Of a DNA stretch of 64,000 nucleotides, positions 25,469-35,711 are shown piece after piece (position 1 is the first letter of the stretch; each line of letters begins with the position of its first letter). The DNA comes from Heyndrickxia vini. GTDB lineage: Bacteria; Bacillota; Bacilli; Bacillales; Bacillaceae_C. The notes below the pieces were generated by a model, which was not told the origin of the DNA, searched no databases, and worked only from the letters and a program-made list of their open reading frames with translations. Both the position numbers and the translations under genes were made by a program. Location of the stretch: contig NZ_CP065425.1 in assembly GCF_016772275.1 (NCBI RefSeq), forward strand, positions 1,288,001 through 1,352,000. The letters are read 5' to 3'.

Positions 25469-27883
25469 ATGAGCTTTAATCATCATGAAATTGAAGAAAA
25501 GTGGCAAAAGTATTGGGAACAAAACAAAACATTTAAAACAACTGAGGATGAGAATAAGAAAAATTTCTACGCATTAGACATGTTTCCTTATCCGTCTGGG
25601 GCGGGCCTGCATGTGGGGCACCCTGAAGGCTATACAGCAACAGATATTGTTTCAAGAATGAAACGTATGCAAGGATATAATGTACTTCATCCAATGGGAT
25701 GGGACGCTTTTGGATTACCTGCAGAACAATATGCTATTGATACAGGGAATGATCCTGCTGAATTCACAATGCATAATATTGAAACGTTTCGACGTCAAAT
25801 TAAAGCACTTGGGTTCTCCTATGATTGGGAACGTGAAGTGAATACGACTGATACGGATTATTATAAATGGACACAATGGATTTTCCTTAAGCTGTATGAA
25901 AAAGGACTTGCCTACATTGATGAAGTAGCAGTAAACTGGTGCCCAGCTCTTGGTACCGTGCTGGCAAATGAAGAAGTTATTGATGGGAAAAGTGAACGTG
26001 GCGGCCATCCCGTAGAACGCCGTCCGATGAAACAATGGATGCTTAAAATAACTGCTTATGCTGATCGTCTGCTAGATGATTTGGATGAGCTTGATTGGCC
26101 AGAAAACCTAAAGGATATGCAAAGAAATTGGATTGGTCGTTCAGAAGGTGCAGAGGTTACTTTCAATATTGAAAATACGGAAGAAACATTTACGGTATTT
26201 ACAACACGCCCTGATACTTTGTTTGGTGCAACATATGCTGTACTTGCTCCAGAACATCCACTAGTTGATGTAATTTCTACGGAAGAACAAAAGTTAGCAA
26301 TTGCTACATATTTGGAGCAAATTAAATCAAAAAGCGATCTCGAACGAACGGATTTAGCGAAAAATAAAACAGGTGTGTTTACTGGTGCTTACGCAATTAA
26401 CCCAGTTAATAATGAAAAAATGCCAATTTGGATCGCGGATTATGTATTAATGAGCTACGGTACAGGTGCCATTATGGCGGTCCCTGCACATGATGAAAGG
26501 GATTACGAGTTTGCGAAAAAATTTGGTATAGCAATAAAGGCAGTTCTTCAAGGTGGGGATATTGAGAAGGAAGCTTATACTGGTGATGGTGAGCATATTA
26601 ATTCTGACTTCCTTAATGGCCTTAACAAAGAAGATGCAATCGAAAAAATGATTGCGTGGCTTGAAGAAAAACAGGTGGGAACAAAGAAAATTACCTATCG
26701 CCTTCGAGACTGGTTATTTAGTCGTCAACGTTATTGGGGGGAACCAATTCCGATTATTCATTGGGAAGATGGGACAATGACGCCAGTGCCCGAAGACCAA
26801 CTTCCGTTAACCCTTCCTGTAACAAAGGAAATTAAGCCATCTGGCACAGGAGAATCGCCTTTAGCAAATATTCAAGACTGGGTAAATGTGGAGGATCCAC
26901 AAACAGGTAAGAAAGGTAGACGCGAAACGAATACAATGCCACAATGGGCTGGAAGCAGCTGGTATTTCTTGCGCTATGTCGATCCAAAAAATGATAAAGC
27001 AATTGCCGATTTTGATAAATTAAAGAAATGGTTACCTGTTGATATATATATTGGTGGACAGGAGCATGCGGTTCTCCATCTTCTATATGCAAGATTCTGG
27101 CACAAGTTTTTGTATGATATTGGTGCTGTACCTACGAAAGAACCTTTTCAAAAGTTATTTAATCAAGGGATGATCCTTGGTGAAAATAATGAAAAAATGA
27201 GTAAATCAAAAGGGAATGTCGTCAACCCTGATAAAATCATTGATAGTCATGGTGCAGATACGTTACGTCTTTATGAAATGTTTATGGGTCCGTTAGATGC
27301 ATCGATTGCCTGGTCAACGAACGGATTAGACGGTGCAAGAAGATTCCTTGATCGTATATGGAGACTAATGGTCGATGAAAATGGCCAAATTTCAAATAAA
27401 GTCCAAACTGGTAATAGTGAAGTTCTTGAAAAAGTATATCATCAAACTGTTAAGAAGGTTACAGAAGACTACGAAAGTTTAGGCTTTAATACGGCAATTT
27501 CACAAATGATGGTATTTATCAATGATGCATACAAAGTGGACGTTTTACCGAAAGCATATATTGAAGGATTTGTTAAATTACTTTCACCAATCTGTCCACA
27601 TATTTCAGAAGAGCTTTGGAGTAAACTAGGGCATAGTGAAACAATTTCATACGAACAATGGCCAGCTTATGATGAGTCGAAACTTGTTGATTCAGAGGTT
27701 GAAATCGTCATTCAGTTAAATGGAAAAGTTTGTTCAAAAATGATGGTATCTCGTGAAACCACTCGTGAACAACTAGAATCAGAAGTAATGAATGATGCTA
27801 AAGTCAAAGAATTAATTGAAGGAAAAACGGTGCGAAAAGTGATTGCTGTACCAGGAAAACTTGTAAATATTGTTGCGAATTAA
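25469..27883 (+). CDS. leuS: Leucyl-tRNA synthetase
   Basis: Charges tRNA-Leu. The 804 residues match the bacterial class Ia enzyme. The HIGH-type motif is HVGH (48-51) and the KMSKS loop is at ~576-580 (EKMSKSKGN). The editing domain lies between, with TTRPDTLFG and the [15 protein letters not shown] motif. An ATG at 25469 with AGGAGGT eight bases upstream is the real start; the same frame is open back to 25361, but that overlaps the T-box terminator. A terminator follows. Confidence 0.98.
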   Translation: MSFNHHEIEEKWQKYWEQNKTFKTTEDENKKNFYALDMFPYPSGAGLHVGHPEGYTATDIVSRMKRMQGYNVLHPMGWDAFGLPAEQYAIDTGNDPAEFTMHNIETFRRQIKALGFSYDWEREVNTTDTDYYKWTQWIFLKLYEKGLAYIDEVAVNWCPALGTVLANEEVIDGKSERGGHPVERRPMKQWMLKITAYADRLLDDLDELDWPENLKDMQRNWIGRSEGAEVTFNIENTEETFTVFTTRPDTLFGATYAVLAPEHPLVDVISTEEQKLAIATYLEQIKSKSDLERTDLAKNKTGVFTGAYAINPVNNEKMPIWIADYVLMSYGTGAIMAVPAHDERDYEFAKKFGIAIKAVLQGGDIEKEAYTGDGEHINSDFLNGLNKEDAIEKMIAWLEEKQVGTKKITYRLRDWLFSRQRYWGEPIPIIHWEDGTMTPVPEDQLPLTLPVTKEIKPSGTGESPLANIQDWVNVEDPQTGKKGRRETNTMPQWAGSSWYFLRYVDPKNDKAIADFDKLKKWLPVDIYIGGQEHAVLHLLYARFWHKFLYDIGAVPTKEPFQKLFNQGMILGENNEKMSKSKGNVVNPDKIIDSHGADTLRLYEMFMGPLDASIAWSTNGLDGARRFLDRIWRLMVDENGQISNKVQTGNSEVLEKVYHQTVKKVTEDYESLGFNTAISQMMVFINDAYKVDVLPKAYIEGFVKLLSPICPHISEELWSKLGHSETISYEQWPAYDESKLVDSEVEIVIQLNGKVCSKMMVSRETTREQLESEVMNDAKVKELIEGKTVRKVIAVPGKLVNIVAN

Positions 27884-27949
27884 AAAAAGTTGGTGGAAAC
27901 AGAGGTACATTTATCCAAAGGAGCTTATTATTTCTTTCGTATCCAAAAT

Positions 27950-27987
27950 GCAGAACCCTTTAAATAAAAGGTTCTGCTTATTTTTTT
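27950..27987 (+). terminator. Terminator after leuS
   Basis: GCAGAACC and GGTTCTGC form an 8-bp stem with a 12-base loop, followed by TTATTTTTTT. Confidence 0.75.
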
Positions 27988-28104
27988 AATTTGAAAAACT
28001 TTGGAATTATAATACAAAGGTAACCGTATGTCAATTCTACCCAAAAAATTATTTATCGTTTATTGTAAAAAGGTTCATAATTGACATCTAGGGGGAGCAA
28101 GAAA

Positions 28105-29244
28105 TTGAAAAGATTTTTATTATTCATTGCAGTCGTTTTTCTTTGTTTTACAACTTTACCTAAAATAAGTTTTGCCGCACCAAATAAAACGGAGCTTCAA
28201 ACGTATTTGGAAAGTATCGATATGTCCGAAAAAGATTTAAATGAGCATTTGGAGTATTTTTACAATACATCAATCCAATCTTTTTCAACTGTAAACGATA
28301 TTAAAAAACTAGTGGGTGAGCCGCTTTCAGAAAGTAATTTGCAAAATTTGATAAAAAAATATCAGTTTAAAGATGAATCTGATGTTAAGAATTTTTTAGT
28401 TAAGAACGGAGAAATGGAAAAAAACGATAATATTTATGATGTCTACCATTTTACCAATGCCCTTGACGATGCTATTTCTTTCTATATTGGAACACCAATT
28501 ACAGATAAAAACCTTAATGAATTATTGAAAGAGTATGATATGACATACGATGAAATGGTAGATTTATTGAAAAGTAATGGTGATTCAATTGATAACTATG
28601 AATTCATTGAGGACCTTGAAGATGCACTTATCTCTTATTCAGATGATTCGATTTCAGATATCTTTTCCGGTATTTTTGAAGAGATTGGCATTACTGATGA
28701 AGAAGTAGGGAATTTACTTAATCACTTTATGTCACTTAATTTGGATGAAAATACGGAGGAAAAGTTAAATAAATTATCGGAACGTATGATGGCACTAGGA
28801 GATTTTGAAAGTAAATCAGATTTATCGGAAAAAGAAATAAATGAAATCGTAAATGTTTATCAAGAACTGCTTGGCATATTTGAGTTAAATACTAAATTTT
28901 ATTTAGTGAAAGGTTCAGATAAAAAGCCAATTTCATTAAATGAATTAGCCCAATTAACATCAACAAATGGATATAATTTATTAATCGAAATTTACGATAA
29001 TAATAATAAATTATTAGCAGACTTAATACTTACTCCAGATATGTTTGGATCAGAAATTATTAAAGATACAGCTGAAAAGGTAAACAAAGTTGAAAAAGTC
29101 ATTACGAAACCAATGAAGAAAACAATTAAAGGTGGTAAGTTGCCAAATACTGCTGGACATTATGGAGATTATTTATTAGGTGGATTAATATTAATGGCAA
29201 TTGGCATATTTATGTTCCGTAGGTGGCGATCGATAAATCTATGA
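28105..29244 (+). CDS. Acidic surface protein with LPNTA sortase signal
   Basis: A 379-residue secreted protein. The N-terminal signal ends near ISFAAP. The body is very acidic and carries at least two similar ~70-residue units (each with LxxLLKxYxM/F..D and a following FIEDLEDAI-like helix). The end is LPNTAGHYGDY, a hydrophobic helix and RRWRS, a sorting signal of the LPxTA type. It fits the processed acidic surface protein family that travels with class D sortases. The start is the TTG at 28105, nine bases after GGGGG. The next gene encodes the sortase and overlaps by 4 nt. Confidence 0.85.
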   Translation: MKRFLLFIAVVFLCFTTLPKISFAAPNKTELQTYLESIDMSEKDLNEHLEYFYNTSIQSFSTVNDIKKLVGEPLSESNLQNLIKKYQFKDESDVKNFLVKNGEMEKNDNIYDVYHFTNALDDAISFYIGTPITDKNLNELLKEYDMTYDEMVDLLKSNGDSIDNYEFIEDLEDALISYSDDSISDIFSGIFEEIGITDEEVGNLLNHFMSLNLDENTEEKLNKLSERMMALGDFESKSDLSEKEINEIVNVYQELLGIFELNTKFYLVKGSDKKPISLNELAQLTSTNGYNLLIEIYDNNNKLLADLILTPDMFGSEIIKDTAEKVNKVEKVITKPMKKTIKGGKLPNTAGHYGDYLLGGLILMAIGIFMFRRWRSINL

Positions 29245-29822
29245 AATTAACAAAAAAACGAGTATATTACGTTTGTAGTATCGTAGTAATAGCAGCGGGA
29301 TTAATTATGATAAGTATAAACGGTTATAAATTATTAAAGCCCGAAGCTTCCGAAAAGAAATTTGATGCTCATAAGAAGACCAATCAGCTGAAAACAGATG
29401 AACCGTTATACAAAAGAGCACCTGTTAAAGGGGAAATAATTGGTCAACTAATCATTCCGAAAATCAATGCAGATTTACCAATATATGAGGGTGCGGATGA
29501 AGATGAATTAGAAAAAGGTGTTGGACATTTTGCTCAAAGTGTTTTGCCGGGTGAAAACGATAATTCTGTGTTATCTGGTCATCGGGATACAGTGTTTCGA
29601 AAGCTTGGGCAAATGCAAAAAAATGATATAGTCATTGTAAAAACGAGCGCAGGACAATTTAAGTATAAAATTAGAAAAACGAGAATTGTTGATGCGGATG
29701 ATCGTACCGTCATCGTACCAAAGCCCAGGGCAACATTAACAGTGACCACCTGCTATCCATTCAACTTTATCGGCGATGCTCCACAACGGTTTATTATAGA
29801 AGCTGTTTTAATCACTAAGTAA
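29241..29822 (+). CDS. Class D sortase
   Basis: A 193-residue transpeptidase with an N-terminal membrane anchor (residues ~8-27). The catalytic triad is His114 in LSGHRDTVF, Cys171 in TLTVTTCYPF and Arg183 in APQRF. The TTCYPF box and short length indicate class D. It should cleave the LPNTA signal of the protein encoded just upstream, with which it is translationally coupled (ATGA overlap). I chose ATG 29241; an in-frame GTG at 29223 is an alternative. The attachment site (wall or other) is not determined by sequence. Confidence 0.9.
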   Translation: MKLTKKRVYYVCSIVVIAAGLIMISINGYKLLKPEASEKKFDAHKKTNQLKTDEPLYKRAPVKGEIIGQLIIPKINADLPIYEGADEDELEKGVGHFAQSVLPGENDNSVLSGHRDTVFRKLGQMQKNDIVIVKTSAGQFKYKIRKTRIVDADDRTVIVPKPRATLTVTTCYPFNFIGDAPQRFIIEAVLITK

Positions 29823-29901
29823 GGTTCCAAAAAGGTGTATTTCCTTTCTATGATGATATAATAATAAAGGTATATTAACAGACAAGAAAGGAAGGTATTC
29901 T

Positions 29902-30216
29902 ATGAGTGATTTTCGTACCATTACTCCAGATGAGTTAAAGGACAAGCTAAATAAAGGTGAAAAATTAAATCTTATTGACGTTCGTGAACATGATGAGGTT
30001 GCTGAAGGTATGATTGCGCAGGCAAAACATATCCCGATGGGAGACATACCTGATTCACTTGAGCAATTAGACAAAAATAATGAATATATAATGATATGCC
30101 GATCCGGTGGCCGAAGCGGCCGTGTATGTGAATATCTTCATGAAAATGGCTATAAAGTCATTAATATGGAAGGTGGCATGCTAAACTGGACTGGAGAAAC
30201 AAAACCGAAGCTGTAA
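29902..30216 (+). CDS. ytwF: Rhodanese-like protein YtwF
   Basis: A 104-residue single-domain sulfurtransferase-like protein. LIDVREHDEVAEGMI is the first signature, and the active loop CRSGGRS has Cys66 as the persulfide carrier. The end EGGMLNWTGETKP is also typical. Sulfur donor and acceptor are unknown. GAAAGGAAGG is the ribosome site and a terminator follows directly. Confidence 0.9.
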   Translation: MSDFRTITPDELKDKLNKGEKLNLIDVREHDEVAEGMIAQAKHIPMGDIPDSLEQLDKNNEYIMICRSGGRSGRVCEYLHENGYKVINMEGGMLNWTGETKPKL

Positions 30217-30226
30217 CTTGAATGGG

Positions 30227-30259
30227 AGCCGACTAAACATATGTTTAGTTGGCTTTTTT
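30227..30259 (+). terminator. Terminator after ytwF
   Basis: AGCC-ACTAAACAT and ATGTTTAGT-GGCT form a stem with a G-T pair and almost no loop, then six T. Confidence 0.8.
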
Positions 30260-30296
30260 CAAAATGGACGAAGCGATTTTGTGAATCTATCGGGTG

Positions 30297-30805
30297 TCCG
30301 ATGTTCGGAAAGAGGAGAAGTGGTCCGATGAGGAAGTCGAGTGTGAGTCTATGGGTTCGGAAAGAGGAGAAGCGGTCCGATGAGGAAGGGAAACACGAGT
30401 CCATGGGTCCGGAAAGAGGAAAAGCGGTCCGATGAGGAAGGAAAGCGCGAGTCTATGGGTTCGGAAAGAAGAGAAGCGGTCCGATGAGGAAGTCAAACGT
30501 GAGTCTATGGGTTTGGAAAAAGTAAAAGCGGTCCGATGAGGAAGTCAAACGTGAGTCTATGGGTTCGGAAAGAAGAGAAGCGGTCCGATGAGGAAGGAAA
30601 GCGTGAGTCTATGGGTTCGGAAAGAGGAGAAGCGGTCCGATGAGGAAGTCAAACGTGAGTCTATGGGTTCGGAAAGAAGAGAAGCGGTCCGATGAGAAAG
30701 GGAAACACGAGTCCATGGGTTCGGAAAGAGGAAAAGCGGTCCGATGAGAAAGGAAAGCGCGAGTCTATGGTACCGGAAAGAGGAAAAGCGGTCCGATGCG
30801 GAGGA
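30297..30805. repeat. 52-bp tandem repeat array (about ten copies)
   Basis: TCCGATG recurs at 30324, 30376, 30428, 30480, 30532, 30584, 30636, 30688, 30740 and 30792, always exactly 52 bases apart; a shortened unit starts at ~30298. Each unit has TCCGATGAG, a variable AA(G)TCAAACGTGAG-like part, TCTATGGGTTCGGAAA and GAGGAGAAGCGG. TCCGA and TCGGA within a unit are inverted and could pair. Base changes are scattered but no length change occurs after the first unit. Since 52 is not a multiple of 3 and all frames are patchy, it is not a coding repeat. There are no spacers, so it is not CRISPR. Confidence 0.9.
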
Positions 30806-30974
30806 AGTATGGGCAGTAATGGGACAGCATATGTGTTTTTTGTATGTCTCTATAAATGCATCATAGTTTAGCACAAGTAATTCCTGTTTTAAAACCAAAT
30901 TTATACAGAATGTTTTGAAAACTAGTCTTTCTGTCTAAAATAAGAGTAACTAGATGGAGAGAGGAAGATAAAAA

Positions 30975-31157
30975 ATGATCCAAGTAAAATTGTTTGATTA
31001 TGAGCATGAAAAAGATTTGGAAGCGGATGTTAATCTATTTCTAAAAGATATTGAGGAAAATAAATTATTAGATATTAAGTATCATGTAGCAGTTACTTCG
31101 GAGGATGAAGATGAACAAATTTATTGTTTCAGTGCTATGGTGCTATACAGGAAATAG
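30975..31157 (+). CDS. cse60: Cse60-like sporulation protein
   Basis: A 60-residue acidic protein: MIQVKLFDYEHEKDLEADVNLF at the start and EQIYCFSAMVLYRK at the end. It matches Cse60, which in B. subtilis is made in the mother cell under sigma-E; molecular function unknown. AGAGAGGAAG precedes the ATG. I could not make out a convincing sigma-E promoter by eye. A bidirectional terminator follows. Confidence 0.87.
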   Translation: MIQVKLFDYEHEKDLEADVNLFLKDIEENKLLDIKYHVAVTSEDEDEQIYCFSAMVLYRK

Positions 31158-31160
31158 GAG

Positions 31161-31190
31161 AACGGAGTCCTAAATGGACTCCGTTTCATT
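31161..31190. terminator. Bidirectional terminator between cse60 and ytfP
   Basis: AACGGAGTCC and GGACTCCGTT form a 10-bp stem with a 5-base loop. The right arm covers the last codons of the minus-strand gene. The T-run is short. Confidence 0.7.
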
Positions 31191-32441
31191 ATTTGCAGCA
31201 TTCATTCCTGCTAATCTTCCTGTTACTAATGCTGATGTGATATTATATCCACCGGTGTATCCATAGATATCTAATACTTCCCCACAGAAATAAAGACCTT
31301 GGATAAATTTAGAGGCCATTGTCTTTGGCTCGATTTCCTTAACGGAAACCCCACCACCGGTGACAAACGCTTTTTCTAATGGAAGTGTCCCATTTACTTG
31401 AAATTGAAATTGTTTGCACGATTTTACGAAACTTCTTAATTGCTCCGTAGAAATAGTCGACCCTTGTGAATCAGGAGAGATATCGTTTTGTTCAAACAAA
31501 AAGAGTAAATAACGCTCAGGTACAATTCCTTTTAACGAATTTTTTATTGCTTTTTTTGGCTCTTCCTTTACTAACTTCACTAGCTTTTGAAATAGTTCCT
31601 CCCCATTCATTGAAGGGATGGCATCAATATTCATAGTTACATGTTTCAAGTTCCATTTTTTCATTGCTTTTACAACAAACTGGCTGCATCTTAAAACAGC
31701 TGGCCCGGAAATTCCAAAATGGGTAAAGATCATGTCCATTTGATGTGTAATTAATGGCTTCCCTTTTGGATTTAATACACTGACCGCAACATCCCTTAAT
31801 GACAATCCTTGCAATGTTTTTGCTTTTATAAAGGGCTCGTCCGATGTTACAGGTACTTCAGTTGGAAAAAGCTCTGAAATAGTATGTCCGGCTTTTTTAG
31901 CCCACGGAAACCCGTCACCAGTAGAACCAGTATGAGGCACGGACTTACCACCAACAGCAATAACGACGGAATGAGTAGCAATCCTGTTCCCATCTATTAG
32001 CTCAACACTTTCAATTGCCCCATTAGAAAAATGAAGATCTTTAACAGTCGTATTCGTCCGAACTTCTACATCTAATTCTGTTAAACGACTAAGTAATGCA
32101 TCTACCACAGACTGCGCCTTGTTAGATACCGGAAACATTCGTCCGTGATCTTCTTCCTTTAGTTCAATGCCTAAATTTTCAAAAAAACGGATAATATCTT
32201 CATTATTAAAAATGGAAAATGCACTATATAAAAATCTTCCGTTACCAGGAATATGCTTAACGATTTCATCGATAGGAAGCCGATTCGTTACATTGCATCT
32301 TCCGCCCCCAGATATCGCTAACTTGCGTCCCAGTTTATTTCCTTTATCAATTAATAAAACTTTTGACTTTTTTTCACCAGCTGCAATGGAAGCCATTAAT
32401 CCAGATGGCCCGCCACCGATAATAATTACATCGTACGTCAT
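31170..32441 (-). CDS. ytfP: YtfP, HI0933-family flavoprotein
   Basis: A 423-residue FAD-binding oxidoreductase of the HI0933/YhiN family. The dinucleotide motif [16 protein letters not shown] (~7-22), [16 protein letters not shown] (~40-56), TGSTGDGF and the C-terminal [23 protein letters not shown] are family marks. Its natural reaction is not established; some annotations call it aminoacetone oxidase-like. It stands alone between the convergent cse60 and the divergent murJ. Confidence 0.88.
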   Translation of the reverse strand: MTYDVIIIGGGPSGLMASIAAGEKKSKVLLIDKGNKLGRKLAISGGGRCNVTNRLPIDEIVKHIPGNGRFLYSAFSIFNNEDIIRFFENLGIELKEEDHGRMFPVSNKAQSVVDALLSRLTELDVEVRTNTTVKDLHFSNGAIESVELIDGNRIATHSVVIAVGGKSVPHTGSTGDGFPWAKKAGHTISELFPTEVPVTSDEPFIKAKTLQGLSLRDVAVSVLNPKGKPLITHQMDMIFTHFGISGPAVLRCSQFVVKAMKKWNLKHVTMNIDAIPSMNGEELFQKLVKLVKEEPKKAIKNSLKGIVPERYLLFLFEQNDISPDSQGSTISTEQLRSFVKSCKQFQFQVNGTLPLEKAFVTGGGVSVKEIEPKTMASKFIQGLYFCGEVLDIYGYTGGYNITSALVTGRLAGMNAANNETESI

Positions 32442-32568
32442 TACTAAACACCTTTTTCTGTCGAAATTCTGTATTTAAAAAGAATTAACGAATAAATTGT
32501 CAATTTTTTAAGTAAGAGGTAAACTACATATTAGTGTGTAAATTAAATTTTATTGATTGAGGGATTAT

Positions 32569-34188
32569 ATGTCTTCAAAACTAATACGTGGTACGTTTAT
32601 ATTAACATTAGGAACAATTATATCAAAGATAATTGGATTGTTTTACGTTATTCCATTTCATGCAATTGTAGGAGGTTCTGAGCCAGAAGCACTTTATCAA
32701 TTTGGTTATGTACCTTATACATTGTTTATCAGTATTGCCACAGCAGGTGTTCCACTTGCTGTATCTAAATATATCGCAAAATATAATGCATTAGAGGAGT
32801 ATGCAGTAGGAAGAAAACTATTTAAATCAGGAATTTTATTAATGCTAATAACTGGTATTGTCAGTTTTTTACTAATGTATATATTTGCTCCTACATTCGC
32901 CGAGCTTAGCATGACCGGAGTTGAATCGAAGAAATTCTCAATCGCAGATGTAACAACCGTCATTCGAGCTGTAAGTTTTGCATTAATCATTATTCCGGTA
33001 ATGAGCTTAATAAGAGGATATTTTCAAGGTCATCAATCAATGGGGCCATCTGCCGTTTCACAGGTTATTGAACAATTAGTTCGAATCGTATTTCTTTTAT
33101 TAGGTGCTTATTTAGTTCTGCATGTTTTTCATGGAAAAATGGTTACTGCCATTAGTGTCGCAACATTTGCCGCATTTATTGGAGGCATTGCAAGTTTATT
33201 TGTTTTGTTTTGGTACTGGAAGAAAAGAAAATCTCATTTTGATGAATTATTAAACTATGACAAAGGTACGATGAATGTTTCCTTAAGGGAAATGTATAAA
33301 GAAATTTTTATCTATGCCCTGCCATTTGTTTTTGTCGGAATTGCAAATTCACTTTATCAATATATTGATCAATTAACATTTAATCGAGGAATGGCTGCTA
33401 TTGGAAAGGGAAAAGAGGCACTTGAAGCGATAGGAATCCTAAACTTCGATTCACATAAACTTGTCATCATTCCGGTATCTCTTGCCACTTCTTTTTCCTT
33501 AACACTTGTACCTCTTATAACTGAATCATTTGCAAAAGGAAGACGTTCTGAATTGGTACGTCAAGTTGATCAAACTTTTCAAGTTTTGTTGTTTTTAACG
33601 GTCCCTGCAGCAATCGGTTTATCGTTGCTTGCACATCCGATTTTTACAGTATTTTATGAACCTAATAAATTAGGTACAGACGTATTAGGCCATTATGCGC
33701 CCGTCGCCATTTTATTTGCCTTGTATTCTGTTACAGCGGCTATTTTACAAGGAATTAATGAACAAAGGTTTACCATTTTAAGTCTATTAGTAGGTTTATT
33801 GCTAAAATTGACTTTCAATATTCCATTAATCAAGCTTTTTGAAACTAACGGAGCAGTGTATGCAACAGTACTAGGTTATTCAGCATCTATAATAATTAAT
33901 CTTTTCGTCATAAAAGTATTTGCGCAGTATCCTTTTAAAACAATTTTTAGAAGAACTATTTTAATTTTATTGATGAATGCAGTAATGGCGGGAATTGTCA
34001 TTATTGTTTATAAACTTATCACGCTGCTATTAGTCCCAGATGCAAAACTTCAAGCATTAATCATTACCATCATTTGTGGGGCAGTTGGTGCAATTGTTTA
34101 TGGATATTTAGGATTAAGGTCGAAATTAGCTGAAAAATTATTTGGTTCCCGTATAAGTAGAATCAAATCAAGATTGCATATTGGATAG
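32569..34188 (+). CDS. murJ: MurJ-type lipid II flippase (YtgP)
   Basis: A 539-residue MOP-superfamily membrane protein with about 14 hydrophobic helices. Visible family segments are LIRGTFILTLGTIISKIIG, PFHAIVGG and IRGYFQGHQSMGPSAVSQ with charged cavity residues. YtgP of B. subtilis can act as the lipid II flippase for peptidoglycan synthesis. The ATG at 32569 follows GAGGG at five bases; a TTG at 32557 lies before that. It is followed by the rsuA-like gene with a hairpin between. Confidence 0.88.
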   Translation: MSSKLIRGTFILTLGTIISKIIGLFYVIPFHAIVGGSEPEALYQFGYVPYTLFISIATAGVPLAVSKYIAKYNALEEYAVGRKLFKSGILLMLITGIVSFLLMYIFAPTFAELSMTGVESKKFSIADVTTVIRAVSFALIIIPVMSLIRGYFQGHQSMGPSAVSQVIEQLVRIVFLLLGAYLVLHVFHGKMVTAISVATFAAFIGGIASLFVLFWYWKKRKSHFDELLNYDKGTMNVSLREMYKEIFIYALPFVFVGIANSLYQYIDQLTFNRGMAAIGKGKEALEAIGILNFDSHKLVIIPVSLATSFSLTLVPLITESFAKGRRSELVRQVDQTFQVLLFLTVPAAIGLSLLAHPIFTVFYEPNKLGTDVLGHYAPVAILFALYSVTAAILQGINEQRFTILSLLVGLLLKLTFNIPLIKLFETNGAVYATVLGYSASIIINLFVIKVFAQYPFKTIFRRTILILLMNAVMAGIVIIVYKLITLLLVPDAKLQALIITIICGAVGAIVYGYLGLRSKLAEKLFGSRISRIKSRLHIG

Positions 34189-34191
34189 AAG

Positions 34192-34222
34192 AGGAGGTCA
34201 GCACGATTTGACCTCCTTTAAA
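34192..34222 (+). terminator. Terminator-like hairpin after murJ
   Basis: AGGAGGTCA and TGACCTCCT form a 9-bp stem, 8-base loop, but only TTAAAAG follows, so it may be weak and permit read-through into the next gene. Confidence 0.5.
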
Positions 34223-34248
34223 AGTAGGGGTATGAAAGAGGTGTTAGA

Positions 34249-34971
34249 ATGAGAATTGATAAATTTCTAGCCAATGCTGGATTAGGTAGTAGAAAAGAAG
34301 TGAAACAAATTTTAAAGAAAAACATCGTTAAAGTAAATGGTGTAGTTATAAAGGATAGTAAAGTACATATCAATCCTCAGCAAGATGAAGTAACTGTCCG
34401 GGGAGAGGAGGTTGACTACAAGGAGTACATCTACTTAATGATGAATAAGCCCCCTGGTGTAATATCAGCAACAGAGGACCCACACGATGAAACGGTTATC
34501 GATCTTTTAGAATTGAAAGATACAATATTAAATCCTTTCCCAGTTGGACGTTTGGATAAAGATACGGAAGGATTATTATTGTTAACGAATGACGGACAGC
34601 TTTCTCATCAACTTCTTTCACCGAAGAAACATGTACCAAAAACCTATTTTGCAGTAATTAAAGGTGAAGTGACTGATCAAGATATTTCTGAGTTTAGTAA
34701 TGGAGTTATACTGGATGATGGTTATCATACGAAACCGGGAGAATTAGTCATATTAAAATCCGGCATCCATTCCGATATAGAATTAACAATTATGGAAGGG
34801 AAATTTCATCAAGTGAAACGAATGTTTGAAGCAGTAGGTAAAAAGGTCATTTATTTAAAAAGAATGTCGATGGGGCCACTAGCTTTAGATGAATCACTTA
34901 AGTTAGGTGAGTATCGTGAACTTACCGATGAGGAAATCGCATTATTAAAGGAATACGAACCAAAAGCATAG
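34249..34971 (+). CDS. rsuA: RsuA-family 16S rRNA pseudouridine synthase
   Basis: A 240-residue pseudouridine synthase. The N-terminal S4 domain (MRIDKFLANAGLGSRKEVKQ) binds RNA. The catalytic Asp lies in PVGRLDKDTEGLLLLTNDG (~100-118), and HQVKRMFEAVGKKV is the conserved late motif. The likely target is U516 of 16S rRNA by analogy to RsuA; the B. subtilis counterpart is YtzG. AGAGGTG is the ribosome site. Confidence 0.9.
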   Translation: MRIDKFLANAGLGSRKEVKQILKKNIVKVNGVVIKDSKVHINPQQDEVTVRGEEVDYKEYIYLMMNKPPGVISATEDPHDETVIDLLELKDTILNPFPVGRLDKDTEGLLLLTNDGQLSHQLLSPKKHVPKTYFAVIKGEVTDQDISEFSNGVILDDGYHTKPGELVILKSGIHSDIELTIMEGKFHQVKRMFEAVGKKVIYLKRMSMGPLALDESLKLGEYRELTDEEIALLKEYEPKA

Positions 34972-35003
34972 AAAGGAGCTGCACAGCATGCAGCTCCTTT
35001 CCT
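34972..35003. terminator. Bidirectional terminator between rsuA and ytzE
   Basis: AAAGGAGCTGC and GCAGCTCCTTT form an 11-bp stem with a 7-base loop. Confidence 0.8.
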
Positions 35004-35025
35004 TTATATTTAGTTGATTTTTTGC

Positions 35026-35247
35026 TTAAGAAGACATCTTAACTCTCTTTTCTGTTGTTGTCCATTTTCCACGGTGTGGGCTTATAATTAAGTCATTGTA
35101 TGCTAACACATTCAAATCTCTTTGAATGGTGCGAGGTGTGATGCCGAACTCTTCTACAAGGTCCTGTGTCGTTACAGTCCCATTTTCTTTAATAAACATG
35201 TAGATAGATTTAATTCGGGTTAACATGCGATTAGTTGAAGGTTTCAA
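35026..35247 (-). CDS. ytzE: YtzE, DeoR-type HTH regulator (short)
   Basis: A 73-residue protein consisting only of a DeoR-like winged helix: RIKSIYMFIKENGTVTTQDL, VEEFGITPRTIQRDLNVL and LIISPHRGKWTTTE. There is no sugar-phosphate-binding domain, so it is a stand-alone DNA-binding unit like YtzE of B. subtilis. The start is TTG, seven bases after GGAG. Target genes are unknown; the 460-base gap to pepV could contain an operator. Confidence 0.88.
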   Translation of the reverse strand: MKPSTNRMLTRIKSIYMFIKENGTVTTQDLVEEFGITPRTIQRDLNVLAYNDLIISPHRGKWTTTEKRVKMSS

Positions 35248-35711
35248 AAAACCACTCCCTCATCTTTATTCCAAAGACCAAGTTACGGACGGCTTATTTG
35301 GTAAGACATTGGTCACAATACTTGTATGATAAATACAAATTGTGAAATGAAACTCCAATATCGTTAGAAAAGATGTATTGTTATCCGGACAGACAGCTCC
35401 TTTTTTCTGAAGGCAGATTTCATTTTGAAACGAGCCTTTGATTTTTATTATCTAAGATGTCAGACAATTATATTGTACACCTTCCTTTTTAAATTATCTA
35501 GGGATAGGATTGAAATTTGTTTAGCCCCTTTAAATAATGTATATGAAAGGTAATTATAAATATTATAATTTTCAGATAACTATTTATGTTTTATTTCACA
35601 TAATTGATTTTTTTCACGAAATGATTTATTAAATGTTGGAAAAGGAGTAATATTAACTAAGGTATGAATAATTCGGAATACATAAAATTCCTTCAAAGGA
35701 GTGACAACACA
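35248..35711. other. AT-rich intergenic region without a clear gene
   Basis: A 464-base gap between divergent ytzE and pepV. The pepV frame is open from 35664, but the ribosome site points to 35712. Several AT-rich -10-like boxes occur, but I could not fix a good promoter. No structured RNA or repeat is evident. Confidence 0.5.

Noticed and set aside
30297-30805. CRISPR-like array
   Set aside because: Units are contiguous at a 52-base period with no unique spacers, and no cas genes are nearby.
30241-30898. Open frames across the 52-bp repeats on both strands
   Set aside because: The period is not a multiple of three, frames are short and end at the array edges, no ribosome sites; they follow from repeat composition.
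35664-35711. Upstream start for pepV
   Set aside because: AAAGGAG lies ten bases before 35712, while the ATG at 35664 has only a distant AAGGAG 16 bases away.
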